From the NCBI RefSeq assembly GCF_018294505.1, contig NC_057814.1, positions 38,305,293 to 38,369,292 of the forward strand: DNA of 64,000 nt. The letters are read 5' to 3'. A program made the translations under genes and the position numbers. This stretch comes from Triticum aestivum (lineage: Eukaryota > Streptophyta > Magnoliopsida > Poales > Poaceae). This document shows, in pieces, positions 35,097-48,151 of the stretch (the stretch's first letter is position 1; every line of letters begins with the position of its first letter). Under the pieces are notes generated by a model, which searched no databases, was not told the origin of the DNA, and saw nothing but the letters and a program-made list of their open reading frames with translations.

Positions 35097-36814
35097 TGTT
35101 GGAAATATGCCCTAGAGGCAATAATAAATGGTTATTATTATATTTCTTTGTTCATGGTAATTGTCTATTATTCATGCTATAATTGTATTGTCCGGAAATC
35201 GTAATACATGTGTGAATACATAGACCACAACGTGTCCCTAGTAAGCCTCTAGTTGACTAGCTCGTTGATCAACAGATAGTCATGGTTTCCTGACTATGGA
35301 CATTGGATGTCATTGATAACGGGATCACATCATTAGGAGAATGATGTGACGGACAAGACCCAATCCTAAGCATAGCATAAAAGATCGTGTAGTTTCGTTT
35401 GCTAGAGCTTTTCCAATGTCAAGTATCTTTTCCTTAGACCATGAGATCGTGCAACTCCCGGATACCGTAGGAGAGCTTTGGGTGTGCCAAACGTCACAAC
35501 GTAACTGGGTGACTATAAAGGTGCACTACGGGTATCTCCGAAAGTGTCTGTTGGGTTGGCACGGATCGAGACTGGGATTTGTCACTCCGTATGACGGAGA
35601 GGTATCTCTGGGCCCACTCGGTAATGCATCATCATAATGAGCTCAATGTGACTAAGGCGTTAGTCACGGGATCATGCATTGCGGTACGAGTAAAGAGACT
35701 TGCCGGTAACGAGATTGAACAAGGTATTGGGATACCGACGATCGAATCTCGGGCAAGTAACATACCGATTGACAAAGGGAATTGCATACGAATCCTCGAC
35801 ACCGTGGTTCATCCGATGAGATCATCGTGGAACATGTGGGAGCCAACATGGGTATCCAGATCCCGCTGTTGGTTATTGACCGGAGAGGCGTCTCGGTCAT
35901 GTCTGCATGTCTCCCGAACCCGTAGGGTCTACACACTTAAGGTTCGGTGACGCTAGGGTTGTAGAGATATATGTATGCGGAAACCCGAAAGTTGTTCGGA
36001 GTCCCGGATGAGATCCCGGACGTCACGAGAGGTTCCGGAATGGTCCGGAGGTGAAGAATTATATATAGGAAGTCCAGTTTCGGCCACCGGGAAAGTTTCG
36101 GGGGTTACCGGTATTGTACCGGGACCACCGGAAGGGTCCCGGGGGTCCACCGGGTGGGGCCACCTATCCCGGAGGGCCCCGTGGGCTGAAAGTGGAAGGG
36201 AACCAGCCCTTAGTGGGCTGGGGCGCCCCCCTTGGGCCTCCCCCCATGCGCCTAGGGTTGGGAAACCCTGGGGGGGGGGAGTTCCCCCTTGCCTTGGGGG
36301 GCAAGGCAACCCCTTCCCCCCTTGTGGCCGCCGCCCCCCTTGAGATCCCATCTCTTGGGGCCGGCGCCCCCCCAGGGGGCCTATATATAGGGGGGGGGAG
36401 GGAGGGCAGCATACAACAGCCTTGGGCGCCTCCCTCCTCCCCTGCAACACCTCTCTCTCTCTCTCTCTCGCAGAAGCTTAGCAAAGCCCTGCCGAGACCC
36501 GCTACATCCACCACCACGCCGTCGTGCTGCTGGATCTCCATCAACCTCTCCTTCCCCCTTGCTGGATCAAGAAGGAGGAGACGTCGCTGCACCGTACGTG
36601 TGTTGAACGCGGAGGTGCCGTCCGTTCGGCACTCGGTCATCGGTGATTTGGATCACGGCGAGTACGACTCCGTCATCCACGTTCATTGGAACGCTTCCGC
36701 TCGCGATCTACAAGGGTATGTAGATGCACTCCCTTCCCCTCGTTGCTAGTATACTCCATAGATGCATCTTGGTGAACGTAGGAAAATTTTAAAATTATGC
36801 TACGATTCCCAACA
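35097..36814 (+). repeat. Angela 5' LTR
   Basis: Starts TGTTGGAA and ends TTCCCAACA. A TATA box CTATATATAG lies near 36381-36390, followed by a CT repeat (CT x 9). Confidence 0.95.
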
Positions 36815-36815
36815 G

Positions 36816-36829
36816 TGGTATCAGAGCCA
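36816..36829 (+). other. Angela primer-binding site
   Basis: TGGTATCAGAGCCA, one base after the LTR, complementary to the 3' end of initiator methionine tRNA. Confidence 0.92.
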
Positions 36830-38126
36830 GGTTTATGCGTAGTTACTATGCACGAGTAGAACACAAAGCAGTTGTGGGTGTTGAGTTTGCCAATTCTTCT
36901 TGCCGCTACTAGTCGTTTCTTGTTTCGGCGGCATTGTAGGATGAAGCGGCCCGGACCGACCTTACACGTACGCTTACGTGAGACAGGTTCCACCGACTGA
37001 CATGCACTAGTTGCATAAGGTGGCTAGCGGGTGTCTGTCTCTCCTACTTTAGTCGGAACAGATTCGATGAAAAGGGTCCTTATGAAGGGTAAATAGAAAT
37101 TGGCAAATCACGTTGTGGTCATACGTAGGTAAGAAAACGTTCTTGCTAGAAACCTACAAACCACGTAAAAACTTGCAACAACAATTAGAGGTCGTCTAAC
37201 TTGTTTTTGCAGCAAGTGCTATGTGATGTGATATGGCCAGAAGATGTGATGAATGATATATGTGATGTATGAGATTGATCATATTCTTGTAATAGGAATC
37301 ACGACTTGCATGTCGATGAGTATGACAACCGGCAGGAGCCATAGGAGTTGTCTTTATTATTTTGCATGACCTGCGTGTCATTGAATAACGCCATGTAAAT
37401 TACTTTACTTTGTTGCTAAACGCGTTAGCCATAGAAGTAGAAGTAATCGTTGGCATGACGACTTCATGAAGACACAATGATGGAGATCATGATGATGGAG
37501 ATCATGGTGTCATGCCGGTGACGAAGATGATTATGGTGCCCCGAAGATGGAGATCAAAGGAGCATGATGATATTGGCCATATCATGTCACTATTTGATTG
37601 CATGTGATGTTTATCATGTTTTTGCATCTTATTTGCTTAGAACGACGGTAGTAAGTAAGATGATCCCTTATAATAATTTCAAGAAAGTGTTCACCCTAAC
37701 TGTGCACCGTTGCGAAGGTTCGTTGTTTCGAAGCACCACGTGATGATCGGGTGTGATAGATTCTAACGTTCGAATACAACGGGTGTTGACGAGCCTAGCA
37801 TGTACAGACATGGCCTCGGAACACACGCAATACACTTAGGTTGACTTGACGAGCCTAGCATGTACAGACATGGCCTCGGAACACGGAGGACCGAAAGGTC
37901 GAGCATGAGTCGTATAGAAGATACGATCAACACGGAGATGTTCACCGATCTTGACTAGTCCGTCTCACGTGATGATCGGACACGGCCTAGTTGAATTCGG
38001 ATCATGTTTCACTTAGATGACTAGAGGGATGTCTATCTGAGTGGGAGTTCATCAAATAATTTGATTATATGAACTCAATTATCATGAACTTAGTCTAAAA
38101 TCTTTACACTATGTCTTGTAGATCAA
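36830..38126 (+). other. Angela leader region
   Basis: A 1.3-kb untranslated leader, as is usual in this family. It contains a 37-bp direct repeat (CCTAGCATGTACAGACATGG core at 37795 and 37855, 60 bp apart) and several repeats of GATGATGGAGATCA. No real coding. Confidence 0.7.
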
Positions 38127-41100
38127 ATGGCCAATGTTGTCCTCAATTTCAACGCGTTCCTAGAGAAAACCAAGCTGAAAGATGATGGCAGCAACTATAC
38201 GGACTGGGTCCGGAACCTGAGGCTCATCCTTATAGTAGCCAAGAAAGATTATGTCTTAGAAGCACCGCTAGATGAAGCACCAATCCCTGAGAACCAAGAC
38301 GTTATGAACGACTGGCAGCAGCGTGCTGATGATTACTCCCTCGTTCAGTGCGGCATGCTTTACAGCTTAGAACTGGGTCTCCAAAAGCATTTTGAGAAAC
38401 ATGGAGCATACGAGATGTTCGAGGAGCTGAAACTGGTTTTTCAAGCTCATGCCCGGGTCGAGAGATATGAAGTCTCCGACAAGTTCTTCAGCTGTAAAAT
38501 GGAGGAGAACAGTTCTATTAGTGAGCACATACTCAGAATGTCTGGGTTGCACAACCGCTTGTCTCAGCTGGGAGTTAATCTCCCGGATGACGCGGTCATT
38601 GACAGAATCCTCCAGTCGCTTCCACCAAGCTACAAGAGCTTTGTGATGAACTACAATATGCAGGGGATGGAAAAGACCATTCCCGAGGTATATTCAATAG
38701 TGAAATCAGCAGAAGGGGAGATCAGAAAAGAACATCAAGTGTTGATGGTGAATAAAACCACTAAGCTCAAGAAGGGCAAGGGTAAGAAGAACTTCAAGAA
38801 GGACGACAAGGGAGTTGCCGCGCCCGGTAAACCAGTTACGGGGAAGAAGTCAAAGAATGGACCCAAGCCCGAGACTGAGTGCTTTTATTGCAAGGGAAGT
38901 GGTCACTGGAAGCGGAACTGCCCCAAATACTTAGCGGACAAGAAGAAGGCCGGCAACACCCAAGGTATTTGTGATATACAAGTAATTGATGTGTACCTTA
39001 CCAGTACTCGTAGTAGCTCCTGGGTATTTGATACCGGTGCGGTTGCTCATATTTGTAACTCAAAGCAGGAACTATGGAATAAACGGAGACTGGCGAAGGA
39101 CGAGGTGACGATGCGTGTCGGGAATGGTTCCAAGGTTGATGTGATCGCCGTCGGCACGCTACCTCTGCATCTACCCACGGGATTAGTTTTAAACCTCAAT
39201 AATTGTTATTTAGTGCCAGCTTTGAGCATGAACATTGTATCTGGATCTCGTTTAATTCGAGATGGCTACTCATTTAAATCCGAGAATAATGGTTGTTCTA
39301 TTTATTTGAGATATATGTTTTATGGTCATGCCCCGCTGGTCAATGGTTTATTTTTTGATGAATCTCGAACGTGATGTTACACATGTTCATAGTGTGAATA
39401 CCAAAAGATGTAAAGTTGATAACGATAGTCCCACATACTTGTGGCACTGCCGCCTTGGTCACATTGGTGTCAAGCGCATGAAGAAGCTCCATGCAGATGG
39501 ACTTTTGGAGTCTCTTGATTAAGAATCATTTGACACGTGCGAACCATGCCTCATGGGTAAGATGACCAAGACTCCGTTCTCCGGAACAATGGAGCGAGCA
39601 TCCAACTTATTGGAGATCATACATACCGATGTGTGTGGTCCAATGAGTGTTGAGGCTCGCGGAGGATATCGTTATGTTCTCACTCTCACTGATGATTTAA
39701 GTAGATATGGGTATGTCTACCTAATGAAACACAAGTCTGAAACCTTTGAAAAGTTCAAGGAATTTAAGAGTGAAGTTGAGAATCAACGTGACAGAAAAAT
39801 AAAATTCTTACGATCAGATCGTGGTGGAGAATATTTAAGTCACGAATTTGGTACACACTTAAGGAAATGTGGAATAGTTTCACAACTCACGCCGCCTGGA
39901 ACACCCCAGAGAAATGGTGTGTCCGAACGTCGTAATCGCACTCTATTGGATATGGTGCGATCTATGATGTCTCTTACCGATTTACCGCTCTCGTTTTGGG
40001 GTTATGCTTTAGAGACTGCCGCATTCACTTTAAATAGGGCTCCGTCGAAATCCGTTGAGACGACACCGTATGAATTATGGTTTGGGAAGAAACCTAAGCT
40101 GTCGTTTCTAAAAGTTTGGGGATGCGATGCTTATGTCAAGAAACTTCAACCTGAAAAGCTCGAACCCAAGTCGGAAAAATGCGTCTTCATAGGATACCCT
40201 AAGGAAACTATTGGGTATACCTTCTACCTCAGATCCGAGGGCAAGATCTTCGTTGCCAAGAACGGGTCCTTTCTAGAGAAGGAGTTTCTCTCGAAAGAAT
40301 TGAGTGGGAGGAAAGTGGAACTTGATGAAGTGATAGTCACCCCTTCCGAACCGAAAAGTAGCGCAACGCGGGAAAATGTTCCTGTGGTGCCTACACCGAC
40401 TAGGGAGGAAGTTAATGACGATGATCATGAAGCTTCGGATCAAGTTACTGAACTTCGTAGGTCCACAGGACACGTTCCGCACCAGAGTGGTACGGCAACC
40501 CTGTCCTGGAAATCATGTTGTTAGACAACGGTGAACCTTCGAACTATGAAGAAGCGATGGCGGGCCCGGATTCCGACAAATGGCTAGAAGCCATGAAATC
40601 CGAGATAGAATCCATGTATGAAAACAAAGTATGGACTTTGACTGACTTGCCCGATGAGCGGCAAGCCATAGAAAACAAATGGATCTTTAAGAAGAAGACG
40701 GACGCAGATGGTAATGTGACCATCTACAAAGCTCGACTTGTCGCTAAGGGTTATCGACAAGTTCAAGGGGTTGACTACGATGAGACTTTCTCACCCGTAG
40801 CGAAGCTGAAGTCCGTCCGAATCATGTTAGCAATTGCCGCATACTATGATTATGAGATATGGCAGATGGACGTCAAAACGGCATTCCTTAACGGCTTCCT
40901 TAAGGAAGAGTTGTATATGATGCAGCCGGAAGGTTTTGTCGATCCTAAGAATGCTAACAAAGTATGCAAGCTCCAGCGCTCAATCTATGGGCTGGTGCAA
41001 GCATCTCGGAGTTGGAACATTCGCTTTGATGAGATGATCAAAGCGTTTGGGTTCACACAGACTTATGGAGAAGCCTGTGTTTACAAGAAAGTGAGTGGGA

Positions 41101-42107
41101 GCTCTGTAGCATTTCTCATATTATATGTGGATGACATACTATTGATGGGAAATGATATAGAATTCTTGGAAAGTATAAAGGCCTATTTGAATAAGTGTTT
41201 TTCAATGAAGGACCTTGGAGAAGCTGCTTATATATTAGGCATCAAGATCTATAGAGATAGATCAAGACGCCTCATTGGTCTTTCACAGAGTACATACCTT
41301 GACAAGATATTGAAGAAGTTCAATATGGATCAGTCCAAGAAGGGGTTCTTGCCTGTATTGCAAGGTGTGCAATTGAGCACGGCTCAATGCCCGACCACGG
41401 CAGAACATATAGAAGAGATGAGTGTCATCCCCTATGCCTCGGCCATAGGGTCTATTATGTATGCCATGCTGTGTACCAGACCTGATGTAAACCTTGCCGT
41501 AAGTTTGGTAGGAAGGTACCAAAGTAATCCCGGCAAGGAACACTGGACAGCGGTCAAGATTATCCTGAAGTACCTGAAGAGGACTAAGGATATGTTTCTC
41601 GTTTATGGAGGTGACGAAGAGCTCGTCGTAAAGGGTTACGTCGACGCTAGCTTCGACACAGATCTGGATGACTCGAAGTCACAAACCAGATACGTGTATA
41701 TTTTGAATGGAGGAGCAGTAAGCTGGTGTAGTTGCAAGCAAAGCGTCGTGGCGGGATCTACATGTGAAGCGGAGTACATGGCAGCCTCGGAGGCAGCACA
41801 GGAAGCAGTCTGGATGAAGGAGTTCATTACCGACCTAGGGGTGATTCCCAATGCGTCGGGCCCAATGACTCTCTTCTGTGACAACACTGGAGCTATTGCC
41901 CTTGCGAAGGAGCCCAGGTTTCACAGGAAGACCAGGCATATCAAGCGTCGCTTCAACTCCATTCGTGAAAGTGTTCAAAATGGAGACATAGATATTTGTA
42001 AAGTACACACGGACCTGAATGTAGCAGATCCGTTGACTAAACCTCTTCCGAGGGCAAAACATGATCAACACCAGGACGCAATGGGTGTTCGATTCATCAC
42101 AATGTAA
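38127..42107 (+). pseudogene. Angela gag-pol polyprotein, three lesions
   Basis: Gag starts MANVVLNFNAFLEKTKL and has a CX2CX4HX4C knuckle (CFYCKGSGHWKRNC, residue ~252). Protease SWVFDTGA follows. Integrase has the HHCC-type WHCRLGHIGVKR...CEPCLMGK and the DDE residues in HTDVCGP, RSDRGGE and NGVSERRNRTL. Reverse transcriptase has MDVKTAFLNG and YVDD, and RNase H has VDASFD and AEYMAASEA. Lesions: an extra T in the T-run near 39355 (frame +1), a TAA at 39520-39522 inside integrase, and a lost A near 40463 that returns the frame. As read, gag with protease is intact but pol cannot be made. Homopolymer lesions could be sequencing errors. Confidence 0.92.
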
Positions 42108-42126
42108 CTAGATTATTGACTCTAGT

Positions 42127-42139
42127 GCAAGTGGGAGAC
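42127..42139 (+). other. Angela polypurine tract
   Basis: CAAGTGGGAGAC directly before the 3' LTR, the primer for plus-strand synthesis. Confidence 0.85.
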
Positions 42140-43855
42140 TGTTGGAAATATGCCCTAGAGGCAATAATAAATGGTTATTATTATATTTCTTTGTTCATGG
42201 TAATTGTCTATTATTCATGCTATAATTGTATTGTCCGGAAATCGTAATACATGTGTGAATACATAGACCACAACGTGTCCCTAGTAAGCCTCTAGTTGAC
42301 TAGCTCGTTGATCAACAGATAGTCATGGTTTCCTGACTATGGACATTGGATGTCATTGATAACGGGATCACATCATTAGGAGAATGATGTGACGGACAAG
42401 ACCCAATCCTAAGCATAGCATAAAAGATCGTGTAGTTTCGTTTGCTAGAGCTTTTCCAATGTCAAGTATCTTTTCCTTAGACCATGAGATCGTGCAACTC
42501 CCGGATACCGTAGGAGTGCTTTGGGTGTGCCAAACGTCACAACGTAACTGGGTGACTATAAAGGTGCACTACGGGTATCTCCGAAAGTGTCTGTTGGGTT
42601 GGCACGGATCGAGACTGGGATTTGTCACTCCGTATGACGGAGAGGTATCTCTGGGCCCACTCGGTAATGCATCATCATAATGAGCTCAATGTGACTAAGG
42701 CGTTAGTCACGGGATCATGCATTGCGGTACGAGTAAAGAGACTTGCCGGTAACGAGATTGAACAAGGTATTGGGATACCGACGATCGAATCTCGGGCAAG
42801 TAACATACCGATTGACAAAGGGAATTGCATACGAATCCTCGACACCGTGGTTCATCCGATGAGATCATCGTGGAACATGTGGGAGCCAACATGGGTATCC
42901 AGATCCCGCTGTTGGTTATTGACCGGAGAGGCGTCTCGGTCATGTCTGCATGTCTCCCGAACCCGTAGGGTCTACACACTTAAGGTTCGGTGACGCTAGG
43001 GTTGTAGAGATATATGTATGCGGAAACCCGAAAGTTGTTCGGAGTCCCGGATGAGATCCCGGACGTCACGAGAGGTTCCGGAATGGTCCGGAGGTGAAGA
43101 ATTATATATAGGAAGTCCAGTTTCGGCCACCGGGAAAGTTTCGGGGGTTACCGGTATTGTACCGGGACCACCGGAAGGGTCCCGGGGGTCCACCGGGTGG
43201 GGCCACCTATCCCGGAGGGCCCCGTGGGCTGAAAGTGGAAGGGAACCAGCCCTTAGTGGGCTGGGGAGCCCCCCTTGGGCCTCCCCCCATGCGCCTAGGG
43301 TTGGGAAACCCTGGGGGGGGGGGAGTTCCCCCTTGCCTTGGGGGGCAAGGCAACCCCTTCCCCCCTTGTGGCCGCCGCCCCCCTTGAGATCCCATCTCTT
43401 GGGGCCGGCGCCCCCCCAGGGGGCCTATATAAAGGGGGGGGAGGGAGGGCAGCATACAACAGCCTTGGGCGCCTCCCTCCTCCCCTGCAACACCTCTCTC
43501 TCTCTCTCTCGCAGAAGCTTAGCAAAGCCCTGCCGAGACCCGCTACATCCACCACCACGCCGTCGTGCTGCTGGATCTCCATCAACCTCTCCTTCCCCCT
43601 TGCTGGATCAAGAAGGAGGAGACGTCGCTGCACCGTACGTGTGTTGAACGCGGAGGTGCCGTCCGTTCGGCACTCGGTCATCGGTGATTTGGATCACGGC
43701 GAGTACGACTCCGTCATCCACGTTCATTGGAACGCTTCCGCTCGCGATCTACAAGGGTATGTAGATGCACTCCCTTCCCCTCGTTGCTAGTATACTCCAT
43801 AGATGCATCTTGGTGAACGTAGGAAAATTTTAAAATTATGCTACGATTCCCAACA
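42140..43855 (+). repeat. Angela 3' LTR
   Basis: Matches the 5' LTR except for A/T at 42519, C/A near 43266, T/A in the TATA region, one G more in one G-run, one G less in another and one CT unit less. Confidence 0.95.
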
Positions 43856-46800
43856 TGATGGAAGACAGCGAAAAAGAAGAGGACGATGACAACTATGTGC
43901 CCCCTGAATACGGTGATGCTGCAACGGGGGAAGCTGCTGAAGATCAAGAGGAACCAGACGATGTGCCCGATGATGATGATCTCCACTGGGTCATTGTTGA
44001 TGCAAGGACACAATGCGAAAGTCAAAAGGAGAAGCTGAAGTTCGATCGCATGTTAGAGGATCACAAAAAAGGGTTGTAAACCAATTGCGAAGATGGCAAC
44101 ACAAAGCTCGGTACTGTACTGGAATTGCTGCAATGGAAGGCAGAGAATGCTGTGCCTGACAAAGGATTTGAGAAGGTACTGAAAGTATTGTAGAAGAAGC
44201 TTCCAAACGATAACTAATTGCCCGACAGTACGTACGCGGCAAAGAAGGTCGTATGCCCTCTAGGATTGGAGGTGCAGAAGATACATGTTTGCCCTAATGA
44301 CTGCATCCTCTACCGCGGTCCGTACGAGGATTTGAACGCATGCCCGGTATGCGGTGCATTGCGGTATAAGATCAGACGAGATGACCCTGGTGATGTTGAC
44401 GGCGAGCCCCCCAGGAAGAGGGTTCCTGCGAAGGTGCTGTGGTATGCTCCTATAATACCACGGTTGAAATGTCTGTTCAGAAACGAAGAGCATGCCAAGT
44501 TGATGCGATGGCACAGAGAGGACCATAAGAAAGACGGGAAGTTGAGAGCACCCGCTGACGGGTCGCAGTGGAGAAAATCGAGAGAAAGTACTGGGCTGAG
44601 TTTGCAGGTGACCCAAGGAACGTATGGTTTGGTTTAAGCGCGGATGGCATTAATCCTTTCGGGGAGCAGAGCAGCAATCACAGCACCTGGCCCGTGACTC
44701 TATGTATGTATAACCTTCCTCCTTGGATGTGCATGAAGCGGAAGTTCATTATGATGCCAGTTCTCATCCAAGGCCCTAAGCAACCCGGCAACGACATTGA
44801 TGTGTACCTAAGGCCATTAGTTGAAGAACTTTTACAGTTGTGGAATGGAAATGGTGTACGTGTGTGGGATGAGCACAAACAGGAGGAATTTAACCTGCAC
44901 GCGTTGCTGTTTGTAACCATCAACGATTGGCAGCCCGCTCTCAGTAACCTTTCAGGACAGACAAACAAGGGATACAACGCATGCACGCACTGTTTAGCTA
45001 ACACCGAAAGTATATACCTGGACAAATGCAAGAAGAATGTGTACCATGGCCATCGTCGATTTCTTCCGACCAACCATCAATGTCGAAAGAAAGGCAAGAA
45101 TTTCAAAGGCGAGGCAGATCACCGGAAGAAGCCCGCCATGCGTACCGGTGATCACGTACTTGCTATGGTCAATGATTTACACGTAATCTTTGGAAAGGGT
45201 CCCGGTGGACTATCTGTTCCGAATGACGTTGAGGGACGCGCACCTATGTGGAAGAAGAAATCTATATTTTGGGACCTACCCTACTGGAAAGACCTAGAGG
45301 TCCGCTCTTCAATCGACGTGATGCACGTGACGAATAACCTTTGCGTGAACCTGCTAGGCTTCTTGGGCGTGTATGGGAAGACAAAAGATACACCGGAGGC
45401 ACGGGAGGACCTGCAACGTTTGCACGAAAAAGACGGCATGCCTCCAAAGAAGAGAAGGAAATCTTCTTTGAATGCCTGCTCAGTATGAAGGCCCCGTCTA
45501 GCTTCTCGTCGAATATAAAGGGAATAATAAATAAGCCAGAGAAAATGTTCCAGAACCTAAAGTCTCATGACTCCCACGTGATTATGACACAACTGCTTCC
45601 GGTTGCATTGCGGGGGCTTCTATCGGAAAACGTCCGATTAGCCATTGTGAAGCTATGTGCATTTCTCAATGCAATCTCTCAGAAGGTGATCGATCCAGAA
45701 ATCATACCAAGGCTAAGGAGTGATGTGGCGCAATGTCTTGCCAGTTTCGAGCTGGTGTTCCCACCATCATTCTTCAATATCATGATGCACGTCCTAGTTC
45801 ATCTAGTCGATGAGATTGTCATTCTGGGCTCTGTATTTCTACACAATATGTTCCCCTTTGAGAGGTTCATGGAAGTCCTAAAGAAATATGTTTGTAACCG
45901 CGCTAGGCCAGAAGGAAGCATCTCCATGGGCCATCAAACAGAGGGTGTCATTGGGTTTTGTGTTGACTTCATTCCTGGCCTTAAGAAGATAGGTCTCCCT
46001 ATATCGCGGTTTTGGGTTTTGTGTTGACTGCAATAATATGCAGGGACGGGCATTCTTGGTCTCAAGCACACTACAGAGTTCTACAGAACTCTACCTTGGT
46101 GACCCCGTATATCGATGAACACAAGAACAGTCTGCGCTCCAAACACCCGGAGCAGTGTCATGACTGGATTACATGTGAACACATCAGTACATTCAGCAGT
46201 TGGTTAGAAACACATCTCAGAGGTGACACACTGTTTGTGATGAGTTGTACTCGTTGTCCAGGGGACCATCTTCGACTTTATTGACTTACAAAGGATACGA
46301 GATAAATGGGAATACATTTTACACGATCGCCCAAGATCAAAAGAGCAGCAACCAAAACAGCAGTGTCCGCTTTGATGCAGTCAACCAAGAGGGAAAGGAA
46401 ACATATTATGGTTAAATAGTGGACATATGGAAACTTGACTACGGACATGATTTTAAGGTCCCTTTGTTTAAGTGCAAATGGGTCAATCTGTCAGGAGGCG
46501 GGGTACAGGTAGACCCACAGTACGGAATGACAATAGTGGATCTGGACAATCTTGGGTACACTTATGAACCATTCGAACTAGCCAATGATGTGGCGTAGGT
46601 TTTCTATGTGAAGGACATGTCTACCAAACCGAGAAAAAGAAAAGACAAGGAAGCGAATACATCATACGATGAGCCAAAGCGCCACATAGTTCTTTCAGAA
46701 AAAAGGGACATCGTGGGAGTGGAGGGCAAGACAGACATGTCTGAAGATTATGAAAAGTTTCATGAAATTCCTCCCTTCAAAGTCAAGGCTGACCCAAGCA

Positions 46801-46919
46801 CCCTGTTAAACGATGAAAATTATCCATGGTTACGGCTTGATAAGCAAATGACACAAGCGAAGAAAAAGTGAAGACTTTCTCTCCACAACTATTATGATGA
46901 TGCCTTTGATCTAGAATAT

Positions 46920-47470
46920 CCATGTAACAGACGAGTTTCCGTATGAAACCCTGATACTTCGAAAGAGATTGTCCATTTTGGACACGAAGTGCATCCAGTT
47001 TTTGCCGTAACCCTCTCAACTTTTTAGCACATGCTATGTGGGTGAAATGATGATACCATGCCAGCTTTCAACCTTTTCAGAGTTCATTTGTAGTGCTTTT
47101 CAATTTCAGGGTCATTTAGCTCAAAAAAATAGTAAATGCATGAAAAATAACAAATGAAGTCATGAAGGGTTGAAAATTGATGATGTGACTTTGAATGGTG
47201 CATTTTGAACACACAAAAAGTCTGGAGTACAAATAAGTTCAAAAATGGAATCCCTTTGTAACAGATGAGTTTTCGTTCGAAACCCTGATACTTCGAAAGA
47301 GATTATCCATTTTGTACATGAAGTGCATCCAGTTTTCCTATAACCCTGTCAACTTTTTAGCACGTACTATGTGGGTGAAATGATGATACCATGCCAACTT
47401 TCAACCTTTTCAAAGTTCATTTGTAGTGCTTTTCAATTTCAGGGTCATTTAGCTCAAAGAATGAACTAAT
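46920..47470. repeat. Tandem duplication, period 334 bp, in the CACTA
   Basis: GAAACCCTGATACTTCGAAA occurs at 46945 and 47279. Both copies are followed by GTGCATCCAGTTTT, CTATGTGGGTGAAATGATGA and TTTCAATTTCAGGGTCATTT. It lies just after the transposase stop, so it is presumably the 3' untranslated region or intergenic spacer. Confidence 0.85.
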
Positions 47471-47979
47471 ATTATATTATATAAATCTAAAATTATAAAA
47501 AATAATGAACTCTAATAGCAAAAGGAATCAACTAAAAAGCTTTTATAAACCTCTAGTATTTTTTAAACTAAAATTATATAAAATTTATGCAACTAAAATT
47601 TTCAATGTATTTTCTGTTCAAAACATGAAAAGCAAAAAGAATTATCATAAAGAATTTTCGGTTAGAAACTTTAATAGCAAAATGAATTTTCATAAAGATT
47701 TTTTTCGTAGAAACTAAAATAACAAAATCTGTTTTTGAATATAATGATCAAACACAGTAATATTAAATCGCAGGAAAAAGAATCACTGAAAATATATTTT
47801 TATAGCGAAGTTATTCACAAACTAGTGATTCACACAAATTTCAAAGAATTCAAATTTGGAAACTAATGGCACTAACAGAAAGTTTATAATTATTCTGACC
47901 TAAAAGCAAAAAGAATTAAAAAAATAAAGAAAAAAACAAAAGAAAATAAATAATTCAAATAAGAGAACAAAAATACTGG

Positions 47980-48128
47980 AAAAAAAAATGCCGCCAACTG
48001 GGCCACACAGCCTGCATATGACTAGAAACCCATCTGTACATGGGCCAGGATGCAGGCCCGCAGGCCCAATAGGCCCAACATGGCAGTGACAATGGTAGGA
48101 AAGTACTGCCTGCATATTAGAGAGGAGC
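47980..48128 (-). ncRNA. Candidate Pol III transcript inside the CACTA
   Basis: Predicted only from its promoter (48152-48194) and terminator. If initiation is 23 nt after the TATA box, as in rice U6, the RNA starts near 48128 and ends at the T9 run (complement of 47980-47988), about 145 nt. It contains ATATGCAGGC twice and several TGGGCC words. It matches none of the U3, U6, U6atac or 7SL patterns I know, and no telomere template is visible. Confidence 0.35.
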
Positions 48129-48151
48129 TCAACACCTGAGCCGCAACACAG

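Larger units (their letters stand above)
35097..43855 (+). mobile_element. Angela/BARE-1/WIS-type Ty1-copia retrotransposon, full length
   Basis: Two LTRs (1,718 and 1,716 bp), a primer-binding site, gag-pol and a polypurine tract, all in order, flanked by the 5-bp duplication TGATG (35092-35096 and 43856-43860). The LTRs start TGTTGGAAATATGCCCTAGA and the element is about 8.76 kb, as in the Angela/BARE-1 group. It landed inside the CACTA transposase gene, right after the codons GVMM. The LTRs differ by three substitutions and three length changes in G or CT runs, so the insertion is recent. Confidence 0.95.
34857..46871 (+). pseudogene. CACTA TnpD-type transposase, broken and split by Angela
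   Basis: First part 34857-35096: MNRQWMYGDR, CCPCPNCGN and HLLYKGIMPHYNVWTKHGE form the Transpos_assoc domain. It resumes at 43856 with an acidic stretch. The transposase core (Transposase_21) follows: CPNDCILYRG, CPVCGALRYK, RLKCLFRN, WFGLSADGINPFG and SIDVMHVTNNLCVNLLG. Then come DUF4218 (LLPVALRGLL...MFPFERFMEVLKKYV) and DUF4216 (VDIWKLDYGHDFKVPLFKC), ending at a stop at 46871. Damage besides Angela: stops at 44077, 44191 and 44215, a 1-base loss near 44575, a junction with missing residues near 45450, and frame changes near 46010 and 46290. It cannot make active transposase. Domain identities are from family knowledge. Confidence 0.85.

Noticed and set aside
35953..36749. Open frames of up to 211 codons in the Angela LTRs (also 43018-43790)
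   Set aside because: They lie wholly within the LTRs, are G/P-rich shadows and appear in both LTR copies.
46945..47470. CRISPR-like or satellite array
   Set aside because: Only two copies of a 334-bp unit; a simple tandem duplication in a plant transposon.
47980..48128. Plant telomerase RNA, U3, U6 or 7SL gene
   Set aside because: No telomere-template motif such as CTAAACCCTA and none of the conserved U3, U6 or 7SL boxes I know; only the promoter type is similar.
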